Part shown: piece after piece, positions 16,740 to 27,930 of the stretch
Position numbering within the stretch: the first letter of the stretch is position 1
Layout of the letters: each line of letters opens with the position of its first letter
Source of the DNA: an uncultured Coriobacteriaceae bacterium
GTDB lineage: Bacteria > Actinomycetota > Coriobacteriia > Coriobacteriales > Atopobiaceae
Direction of reading: 5' to 3'
DNA length: 59,700 bases
Assembly (NCBI GenBank): GCA_902780305.1
Contig: CACZFB010000008.1
Location: 52,673 to 112,372, forward strand
The notes under the pieces: model-generated
Database searches by the model: none
What the model was told of the DNA's origin: nothing
What the model saw: the letters and a program-made list of their open reading frames with translations, nothing else
Position numbers and translations under genes: made by a program

Positions 16740-17510
16740 TTACCGGGCACCGGCGCGGTTGCGTAGCGTCCCCTCGGCAATCGCGAGGTCCTCGGGAACC
16801 GTCACCTTAATGTTGTCGCGCGGTGACTCGACCACAATCACCGTACCGCCCCGCCGTTCGACCAGGCTCGCGTCGTCCGTGCCCACGAACCCCTCCAGCA
16901 GGGCGGCCTCGTGCGCCTGCAAAATCGTGGAGCGCCCGAACGTCTGGGGTGTTTGCGCGCACCAAAAGCAAGAGCGATCGGGGGTGGAGGCTATGCGACC
17001 GTCCTGGTCCACCACCTTAAGCGTGTCGATGGACCTGGACGCGCAAATCGCCCCATCGACCTCGGCATTTTCGCGTACCGCCGCCACACAGGCCTCAATC
17101 GAGCCAATCTCGACGAGCGGTCGGGCGCCATCGTGTATGGCCACGTACGCGTACTGCTCGGGAACCGCCATCAGGCCCGAGAAAACCGAGTCCTGACGCG
17201 TGGGCCCCGCCGCGGCAATCGTCACCTCATGGCAGGTTTCCAAACGAGCGAGCACGTCCTCGCGCATCTCGCTTACGCAGCCCTGCGGACAGACCACCAC
17301 CACGTGGCCCACGCTGGGGGCACGGTCGAACGCGAGGATGGACCAAGCCACCAGCGGCAGCCCGCCGAGCTCCACAAACTGCTTGCCGCGGGGGTCGCCA
17401 AAGCGCTCCCCCGAACCTCCGGCAACAATAACGGCACAGGTGTCCTCGCCACCCGTCGCGTTCTCAACGCGCTGCGGTGCCGCGCACGCACATGCCGTCG
17501 GCGCGCTCAT
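16740..17510 (-). CDS. ispD: 2-C-methyl-D-erythritol 4-phosphate cytidylyltransferase
   Basis: 256 aa with a 24-residue N-terminal extension before the nucleotide-binding AVIVAGGSGERFGDPRGKQF. Further family motifs: AAGPTRQDSVFSGL, AIHDGARPLV, and QTPQTFGRSTI and VTVPEDLAIAEG. The enzyme makes CDP-ME in the MEP pathway. ATG overlaps the disA stop (ATGA), so the two are translationally coupled; an alternative internal start near the GG-rich loop cannot be ruled out. Confidence 0.93.
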   Translation of the reverse strand: MSAPTACACAAPQRVENATGGEDTCAVIVAGGSGERFGDPRGKQFVELGGLPLVAWSILAFDRAPSVGHVVVVCPQGCVSEMREDVLARLETCHEVTIAAAGPTRQDSVFSGLMAVPEQYAYVAIHDGARPLVEIGSIEACVAAVRENAEVDGAICASRSIDTLKVVDQDGRIASTPDRSCFWCAQTPQTFGRSTILQAHEAALLEGFVGTDDASLVERRGGTVIVVESPRDNIKVTVPEDLAIAEGTLRNRAGAR

Positions 17511-18574
17511 AGCAGCTTGCCTCGCATGCGGTCGAGGCTATCGGCAAGGATCAACGGATTGCTCACGCCGGCCTCTTCCAGGCGCTCGGGATTCTCTTCC
17601 ATGTCCTCGATGAGCTCCTTGAGCGAGCCGTACTCGTCCAGGATCTTGTCGGCCATGCCCTCGCGCACAACCGACACGTTGGAGAGCGTGCGCAACCCAA
17701 GCGGCTTCATAACGGAGTCCTCGTACAGGTCGCTGTATCCCAGCAGGTGCGCGATGTTGGAAGACTTGTGCACCAGAGAGTTGGCCGTGTCGTCGAGCGC
17801 ACGACGAATGGACGCCGCGTTTTCCTCGGAGCTGTCGGCCGCGTAGTCGCGAATCATGAGGGTGTACTCGTCGTCCAGGTCGCCCAGGAACTCCTCCCGC
17901 TGCATCTGGACGGTCCTGCCCTCGCTGCCCAGCTGCAGAATTATTTTGTCGAGTTCCTCGCCAGCCGTGGTAAGCACCTCGAACAGGTAGAAGACCTCGG
18001 TGAGGTCGGCCAGCGTTACCTGGTTCTCGAGCTCGAGCGTGGTAAGGCGAATGAGCCTGCGGTCCAGCGTCTGGCGTGTGGATTGCATGGCTAGGACGAG
18101 CTGGTTAACCGACCCCATGAGTTCCGCGACGGTCTTGAGCGTGTGCCCGCGTCCGTCCAAGAACACGTTGACCACCTGACGGCGCTCGGACACCGAGATA
18201 ACCATGGCCTTGGTGAGCAGGCTCATGCGTGCCGCCGTGCGATGGCGCATGCCCGTCTCGCTTGTGGGCAGCGACGGGTCGGGGTTGAGGTGATAGTTCG
18301 CGCGCAGGATTTGCGTAAGCGCGCTGTCTATAACGATGGCGCCGTCCATCTTGCAGAGCTCGAACAGGCGGTTGGAAGTAAACGAGATGTTGAGCGGGAA
18401 CCCGTCGTTGCCCGCCTCCAACACGTGCTGCTCGTCTCCCACGCAAATGAGCGCACCCATGTGCCCTGCGATTATCATGTCGAGGGCATGGCGCAAGGCT
18501 GATCCCGGTGCCGTAATGCGCAAAGCCTCCTCTAGGCGCATCTGCGCCTTGTCCTTGCTGTGCGTACGATTCAC
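17507..18574 (-). CDS. disA: DNA integrity scanning protein DisA, diadenylate cyclase
   Basis: 355 aa. The DAC domain has DGAIVIDSALTQILRANYHL and GMRHRTAARMSLLTKAMVIS (DGA and RHR catalytic motifs); the middle helical part and C-terminal HhH domain (EAGVSNPLILADSLDRMRG) fit the octameric DNA-scanning enzyme. It condenses two ATP to c-di-AMP and links DNA damage and cell-wall or potassium control. It lies 207 nt downstream of clpC; the usual radA between clpC and disA is absent here. Confidence 0.95.
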   Translation of the reverse strand: MNRTHSKDKAQMRLEEALRITAPGSALRHALDMIIAGHMGALICVGDEQHVLEAGNDGFPLNISFTSNRLFELCKMDGAIVIDSALTQILRANYHLNPDPSLPTSETGMRHRTAARMSLLTKAMVISVSERRQVVNVFLDGRGHTLKTVAELMGSVNQLVLAMQSTRQTLDRRLIRLTTLELENQVTLADLTEVFYLFEVLTTAGEELDKIILQLGSEGRTVQMQREEFLGDLDDEYTLMIRDYAADSSEENAASIRRALDDTANSLVHKSSNIAHLLGYSDLYEDSVMKPLGLRTLSNVSVVREGMADKILDEYGSLKELIEDMEENPERLEEAGVSNPLILADSLDRMRGKLL

Positions 18575-18733
18575 GATAGCCTCGCCTCCCCTACCTCATC
18601 GAGTCTGTGCGTTTCTCAGTATAGCCCAGCGACCGCAGGCTCTTGCAACTTGCCAAAGAATTCGCCTAGCGGCGATTCCCGCACGGCCACCCATGCCGGC
18701 TGGCACGTGACTGCGCGGGAACCGACGCGCGGA

Positions 18734-18768
18734 GGGCGGCATGGCATACACCGAAGACGCCCTCCGCC
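18734..18768. terminator. Hairpin after clpC
   Basis: GGAGGGCG and CGCCCTCC arms enclose an 18-19-nt loop just beyond the clpC stop. No T-run, so termination is uncertain. Confidence 0.35.
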
Positions 18769-18781
18769 CTGCCGGTTTTGG

Positions 18782-21385
<2,604 letters not shown>

Positions 21386-21507
21386 ATCCCGGGTCTCTCT
21401 TCCCCTTAACCTAGATTGCATATGTGTAACGCTACTGTGTGTACCCCATCCGGGCAACGCGCAAACCAAAACCCCAAGATACGCACAACAAGTCGCCTAC
21501 GAGCCGA

Positions 21508-22221
21508 CTACTCCTGCATCTCGATGGTGAACTCAAAGGAGTTGGTGCTTCCCTTGTAGGTGGAGACCGAATACTCCACCACGACGTCCGACTCCGTGTA
21601 TCCGCACGAGTGAAACACGAACACCGGGTCGCTCGTGCTCATGCCCAGCATGGTGGCGCTCCCCGCGTCGGCAAGCGCAACGTCGAGCCTGCGACGCACA
21701 CGCGCGACCTCGTGGCCGTGCAGGCGAAGCGTTTGGTAGAGGGAGCAGCGCTCGAAGTCCACGTGCTCCACCTCGGGGCATCTGCTCAGCGGGATGTAGG
21801 TGACCACGAACACGTTGGGGTCGTCGTTTTGGTATCGGACGCGGACCAGACGAAGCACCGCGTCGCCCTCCTGGATGTGCAGGGCCGAAGCCACGCTGGC
21901 CTCGGCTTCCTCGCGCGTGCACGAGATGACCTTGGTGAGCGGAATCTTGCGGCTCGTACGCATGTCGTCCTCGAACGACTGGACGTGCGTGGCATACTTC
22001 CTGCGCGATGTGGGCTCGCACACCATTGTGCCCCTTCGTTTGCGCCGATCCACCAGTCCCTCGTCGGACAAAAGGGACAAGGCATGCCGCACGGTGGGCC
22101 TGCTGACGCCGTACAGGACGGTGAGCTCCTCCTCCGTGGGCAACAGAGACCCCACCGCATACGTGCCGTCGAGGATCTTGCTTCGCAAGTCCTCGCACAC
22201 CGTCTTGTATCGTGTGTTCAT
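21508..22221 (-). CDS. GntR/HutC-family transcriptional regulator
   Basis: 237 aa. N-terminal winged helix (SLLPTEEELTVLYGVSRPTV, DEGLVDRRKRRGT) and C-terminal UTRA ligand-binding domain (FEDDMRTSRKIPLTKV to YEYSVST-like end). HutC-type proteins sense sugar phosphates or amino-acid derivatives. It is divergent from manA with a shared 99-bp intergenic region that contains a TTGTAG/CTACAA inverted repeat over the manA -10, so manA and the RmlD-like gene are the likely targets and a mannose or hexose phosphate the likely ligand (inference). Confidence 0.9.
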   Translation of the reverse strand: MNTRYKTVCEDLRSKILDGTYAVGSLLPTEEELTVLYGVSRPTVRHALSLLSDEGLVDRRKRRGTMVCEPTSRRKYATHVQSFEDDMRTSRKIPLTKVISCTREEAEASVASALHIQEGDAVLRLVRVRYQNDDPNVFVVTYIPLSRCPEVEHVDFERCSLYQTLRLHGHEVARVRRRLDVALADAGSATMLGMSTSDPVFVFHSCGYTESDVVVEYSVSTYKGSTNSFEFTIEMQE

Positions 22222-22262
22222 ATAGCCCCTCGTCTTCTTTATATCCTAACATTTTGTGCTTA

Positions 22263-22297
22263 TTGTAACATCTTTTGTAGCTTATGCTATACTACAA
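22263..22297 (+). promoter_or_regulatory. manA promoter with candidate GntR operator
   Basis: TTGTAA (22263-22268) and TATACT (22288-22293) with 19-nt spacing. An inverted repeat TTGTAG-N11-CTACAA (22275-22297) overlaps the -10, a position suited to repression by the divergent regulator. Confidence 0.5.
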
Positions 22298-22320
22298 CAC
22301 GAAACGCACAAGGAGGACAC

Positions 22321-23285
22321 ATGGGACCCATAACACTTGCTCCGCACTACATCTCTCCGGTTTGGGGCGGGCCTCGCATCGCGCAGGCAAGGGGCTTGGC
22401 CTGGACCGAGCGCAACACGCTTGGCGAGTCGTTCGACGTCTCGGCCCACCCCGGCGTCGAGGCCACCGTCGCCTCGGGTCCTTGTGCAGGCATGCCCTTT
22501 GGCGACTTCCTGCACGCGCATCGCGACGAGGTGCTGGGGGACGTGCCGGAGACCAGACCATCCAAATCGTGTCCATGGACGCCCGCCAGAACCTCTCGGT
22601 GCAGGTGCATCCCGCCGAGGCGGACGCTTGGCGCATGGAGGGCGACCATGGCAAGGTGGAGGCATGGTACGTGCTCGCCGCGAGCGAGGGAGCCACCCTC
22701 ATAGCGGGCTGCTCCACCAGCGACACTCATGCGCTGCGTGCCGCCGCAGCAGACGACACCATTGGCACGCGCTTTGGCGAGCGCGTCGCCGTTGCGGAGG
22801 GCGACTTCGTCCTCATTCCCCCCGGCACCCTGCACGCATTGGGCGCCGGCATCTTTGCCGTGGAGGTGGGCAGTCTGGGCAACACCACCTACCGCCTGTG
22901 CGATTGGGGACGCGGCCGCGAGCTTCATGTGGACAAGGGCTTTGCCGTACTGGACTGCTCCAGCAAGCCAACGGTCAACCATCTGGGCGCTTACCGCACG
23001 CCCACGCGCAATCGCACGAGCCCAGGCACGCGCAGCGATTTCTTTGCGGTAACGGTGGCCGACGTGGCAGACCGCATGGAGTTTGCCTGTAACGGTCGCT
23101 ACGCCGTCGTCACCTGTGTGGGAGGAAGCGCGCGGGTGGGCGTCGCGGAGGGCTCGGCCCTGCTGCAGTACACCGAATCGTGCGTAATACCCGCCGCCGC
23201 TCACACCTATTCTGTTACTGGACCCTGTCGCGCGCTCATCAGCGTGCGGACGACAATATCCACCGTACCAGAGGAGCACCTATGA
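22321..23285 (+). pseudogene. manA: Class I mannose-6-phosphate isomerase, frameshifted
   Basis: AGGAGGACAC precedes the ATG. The first 77 codons (MGPITLAPHYISPVWGGPRI, FGDFLHAHRDEVLGDVPE) are in one frame; near 22550-22558 it drops one base and the rest continues in another frame with the cupin metal site QNLSVQVHPAEADAW, VEAWYVLAAS and FVLIPPGTLHALGAG. Joined, the product would be about 321 aa, normal for the short Gram-positive enzyme that interconverts mannose-6-P and fructose-6-P. The stop overlaps the next gene's ATG (ATGA). One missing base is the simplest explanation: mutation or sequencing error. Confidence 0.85.
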
Positions 23286-24145
23286 GACGCATCGCCGTAA
23301 CCGGGGCGCGCGGATACCTCGCGAGCCTCATCCGCCTGTACAATGCCGGCTCGTTTGAGTTCGTCCCCATCAGCCGCGAGGATGTTGACTACACCAAGCC
23401 CGAGGAGGTGGAGCGGTTCTTTGGGGAACTGGACTGCGACTTGGTGCTGCATACCGCCGCAAACGCCACCACGGCAGACTGCGAGAACGATCCGCAGGGC
23501 ACGGGGGTCGTCAACCGCGACTCCGCCATCGCCGTGGCGCGGGCGTGCAAGGCCAAGGGCAGGCGCCTGCTGTTTATCTCCACCGAGCAGGTGTTTAACG
23601 GACGCACGGACCCTGCGCCCTTTGCCGAGACGGACGAGCCCTGCAGCGTAACCAACTACGGCAGGCAAAAGGCCGAGGTGGACGCGTGGCTGGCCGCCAA
23701 CATGGACGACTTCGTCACGCTGCGACTCTCGTGGATGTTTGGCATGGCGCTTCCTGGCATCAAGCCCTCGCCAGGCATCGTGGGCAACGTGCTCGCCGCG
23801 CTACGCACGAACACGCCCACCACGTTTACCGCCAACGAACGCCGCTGCCTCACGTATGCGCAGCGGCTGGCCAACCAGTTTGCCGCCATCTGCGAGCTGC
23901 CGAGCGGTCTGTATCACTTTGCCAGCGAGAACGACCTCACCACCTACGAGGCGGCATATCTGGTGGCCAGGCGATTTGGGGCGAGCGACGAGCAGGTCGA
24001 TCGCCTCATCTTGCCCGACACCAAGCGCTATGCCGACAGGTTCCGCGACTTTAGGCTCGACGCCAGCAAAGCACGCGCGGCAGGCATTGCGCTCGGCACC
24101 TTTGCCGAAGACGTGGACCAGTGCCTGAGCGACTTTGGGTGGTAG
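23282..24145 (+). CDS. RmlD-like sugar nucleotide-binding (SDR) protein
   Basis: 287 aa. Extended SDR with glycine motif VTGARGYLAS (usually GxxGxxG), LVLHTAANATTADCENDPQG as in RmlD, and the active-site pair Y-x-x-x-K in NYGRQKAEVDAW, with Thr/Ser in FISTEQVFNG. RmlD makes dTDP-rhamnose; this protein is closest to the RmlD-like set that often acts on other sugars, so the substrate is unclear. Translationally coupled to manA, suggesting a role in sugar-nucleotide or mannose-linked metabolism. Confidence 0.82.
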   Translation: MRRIAVTGARGYLASLIRLYNAGSFEFVPISREDVDYTKPEEVERFFGELDCDLVLHTAANATTADCENDPQGTGVVNRDSAIAVARACKAKGRRLLFISTEQVFNGRTDPAPFAETDEPCSVTNYGRQKAEVDAWLAANMDDFVTLRLSWMFGMALPGIKPSPGIVGNVLAALRTNTPTTFTANERRCLTYAQRLANQFAAICELPSGLYHFASENDLTTYEAAYLVARRFGASDEQVDRLILPDTKRYADRFRDFRLDASKARAAGIALGTFAEDVDQCLSDFGW

Positions 24146-24157
24146 CGCGGGCTGGAT

Positions 24158-24201
24158 GGGTGTCCGCCTGGGAAGAGGCGCCTCTTCCCAGGCGGACACC
24201 C
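24158..24201. repeat. 21-bp perfect palindrome, family i
   Basis: GGGTGTCCGCCTGGGAAGAG-G and its exact complement, 2-nt loop. Same family as 9973-10016; the TT to CC change is matched on the other arm. It lies between convergent genes, so a bidirectional terminator is likely. Confidence 0.9.
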
Positions 24202-24227
24202 TAACCGACGCCGTCCGTCCCGTATTC

Positions 24228-26348
24228 CTACTGAAGGTCGGCGTCGATTGCCTTCATCGCCTCGATTACGCTGGCAAACAGCTCGCCGAGCTCCATGTTG
24301 TTGAGCTCGGCGCCCTTGGCAATCTGCGCGCGGTCGCATCCGGCCGCAAAGCGCTTGTCCTTGTACTTCTTGCGCAGCGACTTCACGCTAAAGTCCATCA
24401 CCGACTTGCTGGGGCGCATGAGGACGGCCGCCTGGATGAGGCCCGAGAGCTCGTCGCAAGCCCACAGCACGCACTCCATCTTGTGCTCGGGCGCGGGAAG
24501 CTCGTCGTTAATAAAGGACGCATGCGTTTGGATGGCGCGCGCCAGCTCGGGGTTGGCCCCCGCCTCGGCAAGCAGCTCGGCCGTCTTGATGGTGTGCTGC
24601 TCGGGGTCCGGCCACTCCTCCCAGTCCAGGTCGTGCAGCAGGCCCACGATGCCCCAGAACTCCACGTTCTCGGGATCGTACTGCTGCGCGTAGTAGCGCA
24701 TAAGACCCTCGAGCGTCTGAGCATGACGAATGTGAAAGTCGTCCTTGTTGTACTTGCGCAGCAGCTCGAACGCCTCATCGCGTGTAATACCCGCGTCGAG
24801 CTTGCCCGAGGCGTCGGCGGCGTTGCCAGCCTCGTCGTTGGCCTTGGGTGCGTCCTGGCGACGCTCGGGACGCAGGTGTGGGAAGAGCAGCACGTCTCGA
24901 ATGGCGGGTTGATCGCAAAAGAGCATGATCATGCGATCGACGCCGTAACCGATGCCGCCCGCGGGTGGCATGCCGTACTCCAGCGCGCGCACGTAGTCGT
25001 AGTCGTACTCCATGGCCTCGTCGTCGCCAGCAGCCTTGGCCGCCACCTGCGCGGCAAAGCGGTCCTCCTGGTCCACCGGGTCGTTGAGCTCGCTAAACGC
25101 ATTGGCATACTCCTTGCCGCACACGACCAGCTCAAAGCGGTCGGTAAGGCGCGGGTCGTCGGCCTTGCGCTTGGCGAGCGGGCTCACCTCAACGGGATAG
25201 TCGCACACGAAGGTGGGGTTAACGAGGGTCTTCTCCACCAGCTCGTCGTACAGCTCGAACACGAGCTTGCCCGCACCCCAGCTCGCGTCCCACTCGAGTT
25301 CGTGGGCATCCATCAGCTCGCGCAGGTGCTCCACGGGCGTGTCGATGCTCACCTCCTCGCCGAGCACCTCGCTTACCAGCTCGTGCATGGGGGCGGAACG
25401 CCAGGGACTCGTCAGGTTTACCTTCTGCCCCTGATATATGATCTTGTCACCCTTGCCCAGGGCCGCGGCGCACGCATGGAACAGCCCCTCGGTGAGCTCC
25501 TTCATGCCCTGGAGGTCGGAGTAGGCGCAATACGCCTCCATAGAGGTGAACTCGGGGTTGTGCGTAAGGTCCATGCCCTCGTTGCGGAACTGCCGGCCCA
25601 GCTCGAACACGCGCTCCATACCACCCACCAGGCAGCGCTTGAGGTGCAGCTCGGTCGCAATGCGCAGGTAGCAGTCCTGGTCCAGCACGTTAAAGTGCGT
25701 GGTAAACGGGCGCGCGTTCGCGCCGCCCAGCGTCTCCTGCAGGATGGGCGTCTCCACCTCCAGGTAGCCCTGCGCCTCCATGTAGCGACGAATGGCGCTA
25801 ATAATGCGCGAGCGCTTTACAAACGTGTCCTTTACCTCGGGATTCATGATAAGGTCCACGTAGCGCTGGCGATAGCGCATCTCGCGATCCGACAGGCCGT
25901 GGAACTTCTCGGGCAGGGGTCGAAGCGACTTGGCAAGCAGACGAACGCCCTGCACCATGATGGAGAGCTCTCCACGCTTGGTACGCGTTACGGCGCCCCA
26001 CGCCTCGATGATGTCGCCCACGTCGAGCGACTTGGCCAGGTCCCACATGTCGTCGCCCAGGTTGTTTACCCGGCAGAACAGCTGAATCTGGCCCGTGTGG
26101 TCCTGAAGGTCCACAAACAGCAGCTTGCCGTGGCCACGATAGGCGCGAATGCGGCCAGCCAGGTGATACACGGCATCCTCTGGGCCCATCTCGCCGGGCT
26201 CGAGCGCGGCGTACGCATCCACCAGCTCGTCCACATGCGCCGTTACCGTGGATGCAATGGGATACGGATCGATGCCGGCGTCGAGCAGGGCCTGACGCTT
26301 TGCCCGACGCATCGCGCGCTCGTCATTGGTTTGGATTTCCTCTGCCAT
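24228..26348 (-). CDS. lysS: Lysyl-tRNA synthetase fused to a C-terminal HD domain
   Basis: 706 aa, about 200 longer than usual. Residues 1-150 hold the OB-fold anticodon-binding domain (AGRIRAYRGHGKLLFVDLQD); the class II core follows with motif 2 FRNEGMDLTHNPEFTSMEAY and motif 3 GIGYGVDRMIMLF. After a Gln/Ala linker (about 515-540) comes an HD hydrolase-type module: ELLRKYNKDDFHIRHAQTLE, VGLLHDLDWEEW and IQTHASF, a full set of putative metal ligands. The HD part resembles free-standing HD proteins of Clostridia. Its job is unknown; nucleotide or RNA-end hydrolysis is possible. A hairpin lies 20 nt upstream, after greA. Confidence 0.93.
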   Translation of the reverse strand: MAEEIQTNDERAMRRAKRQALLDAGIDPYPIASTVTAHVDELVDAYAALEPGEMGPEDAVYHLAGRIRAYRGHGKLLFVDLQDHTGQIQLFCRVNNLGDDMWDLAKSLDVGDIIEAWGAVTRTKRGELSIMVQGVRLLAKSLRPLPEKFHGLSDREMRYRQRYVDLIMNPEVKDTFVKRSRIISAIRRYMEAQGYLEVETPILQETLGGANARPFTTHFNVLDQDCYLRIATELHLKRCLVGGMERVFELGRQFRNEGMDLTHNPEFTSMEAYCAYSDLQGMKELTEGLFHACAAALGKGDKIIYQGQKVNLTSPWRSAPMHELVSEVLGEEVSIDTPVEHLRELMDAHELEWDASWGAGKLVFELYDELVEKTLVNPTFVCDYPVEVSPLAKRKADDPRLTDRFELVVCGKEYANAFSELNDPVDQEDRFAAQVAAKAAGDDEAMEYDYDYVRALEYGMPPAGGIGYGVDRMIMLFCDQPAIRDVLLFPHLRPERRQDAPKANDEAGNAADASGKLDAGITRDEAFELLRKYNKDDFHIRHAQTLEGLMRYYAQQYDPENVEFWGIVGLLHDLDWEEWPDPEQHTIKTAELLAEAGANPELARAIQTHASFINDELPAPEHKMECVLWACDELSGLIQAAVLMRPSKSVMDFSVKSLRKKYKDKRFAAGCDRAQIAKGAELNNMELGELFASVIEAMKAIDADLQ

Positions 26349-26366
26349 TACCTCTCCTCTTGTCGC

Positions 26367-26403
26367 AAACGAGGGACATACCTCACCGGCGTGTCCCCCG
26401 TTT
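26367..26403. terminator. Hairpin between greA and lysS
   Basis: AAACGAGGGACA and TGTCCCCCGTTT arms, almost perfect, 13-nt loop. It could partly separate greA from lysS transcription, or act as a processing site. Confidence 0.5.
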
Positions 26404-26440
26404 CGTGTTGCACTGCTTGGATCGCTTGCGCTGCCAACGA

Positions 26441-26932
26441 CTATTCGTTGCTCAGGCTTACGTCCACAATGGTGTACTCGCGCACGGCGCCCGAAGGCGT
26501 GACGAACGCAATCTGGTCTCCCGCAACGTGGCCAATGATGGAGGCGCCCAGCGGGGACTCATTGGAAATCCTAAACCGCAGCGAGTCGGTGTCGGTCGTG
26601 CCCACAATCGAGAAGGTCGAGGACTTGCCACGCGCGTCCTTAAGCGTTACGTCCGTGCCCACGGACGCAACGAGGCCGCCTTCGGTCGTCACGATGGTGT
26701 CGGCATCCTTGGCGGTTGCCAGGATGTGGCGAAGCTCATTGATGCGCGCCTCGTTTTTGGCCTGCGCCTCGCGCGCCGCATCGTACTCGGCGTTCTCGGA
26801 GAGGTCGCCAAAGCTGCGTGCCTCGCGAAGCTGCTCGTCAATCTCTGCCTTGTCCTCGCTCAGGCGACGAGCGAGCTCGTCCTCGAGCCGCTTGCGCCCC
26901 GCCTGGGTAAGAATGTTCTCTTCTGTGGCCAT
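26441..26932 (-). CDS. greA: Transcription elongation factor GreA
   Basis: 163 aa. Coiled-coil N-terminal finger (LTQAGRKRLEDELARRLSED, with tip acids in EIDEQLREARSFGDLSENAE) and FKBP-like C-terminal domain (SPLGASIIGHVAGDQIAFVT). GreA stimulates transcript cleavage in backtracked RNA polymerase. The ATG at 26932 fits the family start; a longer start has no ribosome binding site. It precedes lysS, an arrangement common in actinobacteria and Firmicutes. Confidence 0.95.
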   Translation of the reverse strand: MATEENILTQAGRKRLEDELARRLSEDKAEIDEQLREARSFGDLSENAEYDAAREAQAKNEARINELRHILATAKDADTIVTTEGGLVASVGTDVTLKDARGKSSTFSIVGTTDTDSLRFRISNESPLGASIIGHVAGDQIAFVTPSGAVREYTIVDVSLSNE

Positions 26933-26985
26933 GTTCACCTCGTCAATCCTGTGCGGGACCAGCATCCCACAACCTCTTGGGACAT

Positions 26986-27210
26986 TTACTCTGCGTCTTT
27001 GGATTTCTGTTGGGAGGCAGCATCGTCGTCCGCGTCCTCGCCGTCGTCCTCGGTCGACTCCTCATCCTCTTCGCCGTCCATGCCCTCGCGCACGTTCTTT
27101 ACCGTTTTGCCAAGGGCCGAGCCAAGCTTGGGCAGGTTCTTCGGCCCGAATATTAAGAGAACGACAACCAGAACAATAAGGATCTCTGGTCCGCCTAGTC
27201 CTAGAATCAT
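26986..27210 (-). CDS. tatA: Sec-independent translocase protein TatA/TatB-like
   Basis: 74 aa. N-terminal membrane helix with the TatA pattern GLGGPEILIVLVVVLLIFGP, hinge FGPKNLP, amphipathic helix (KLGSALGKTVKNVREGMDG) and an acidic tail rich in Glu and Asp. GGAGGGTTCC precedes the ATG. TatA multimers form the twin-arginine export pore; tatC is not in the window. Confidence 0.9.
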   Translation of the reverse strand: MILGLGGPEILIVLVVVLLIFGPKNLPKLGSALGKTVKNVREGMDGEEDEESTEDDGEDADDDAASQQKSKDAE

Positions 27211-27336
27211 GGAACCCTCCAATTGAGTCCGTTCGTGGCACCCAATGATGCCCAGTGCTGCCCAGATAGTATAGCCGAGCACACACGAGGATTCGCGTCA
27301 ATACACAATCTCTCTCTTCTCATATCGCTCTGTTGG

Positions 27337-27386
27337 GTCTTTTCGCGGGTTGGCCACAAACCAAGCTGGCCAACCCGCGAAAAGAC
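27337..27386. terminator. 20-bp perfect hairpin, bidirectional terminator
   Basis: GTCTTTTCGCGGGTTGGCCA and its exact complement, 10-nt loop. A shortened relative (TTCGCGGGTTGGCC AAGCCGCGAA) lies at 27723-27746. The gene-free region 27211-27930 also carries a half copy of palindrome family i and a piece of the 145-bp repeat core; I see no convincing gene in it. Confidence 0.75.
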
Positions 27387-27534
27387 AGCGTATGCCTGGT
27401 TGTGGCGTTGTCCGTTTGGAAAGAGGCACCGCGGTCGCTCCATTTACGGATTTCCCCTCGCGAACGCGCAGGTTTTTTTCGATTTTAGGTTATTATCGCG
27501 TGTGATTTTTCCCTAGGGGCAACAAACGGCTCCG

Positions 27535-27559
27535 CAAAGTCGCAGGTAGATGGCACCGT
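27535..27559. repeat. Fragment similar to the core of the 145-bp structured repeat
   Basis: GCAAAGTCGCAGGTAGATGG closely matches GCAAAGGCGCAGGTAGACGG in repeats A (34516-34660) and B (45710-45853). The outer parts are not recognisable here. Confidence 0.45.
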
Positions 27560-27930
27560 ATATGGAACCCCGTAATTCCTGAGACCGAAAAACAACCCAA
27601 GAACGTAAAAAACCTGCACATTTGCGGAAGCTCATCCGTGAGCAATCCCGCCAGGCCCGATCCGGCCCGAGTCGATGCGTCGCGCCACCGGGATAGATGG
27701 CGTCTCCATGCGTTGTTGTTCGTTTCGCGGGTTGGCCAAGCCGCGAACCGTAACTGCGAGATGTTCGCATTTGTGAAAATCAAGCATGCGTTTTGCTTCG
27801 CAATCGTGATTGAGCTATACATGAAGACGCAGAACGAGGAACACGCGGAGTACGTAAGAGGTTTCTTCGAGCGCGTCTCGACCGAGCTCACAAGGTCGGT
27901 CCCACCTTCGGGCCGAGGAGGACGATTCGC

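Noticed and set aside
24135..27179. 1014-codon open frame on the plus strand opposite lysS and greA
   Set aside because: Antisense to clear genes, no ribosome binding site, composition of a shadow frame.
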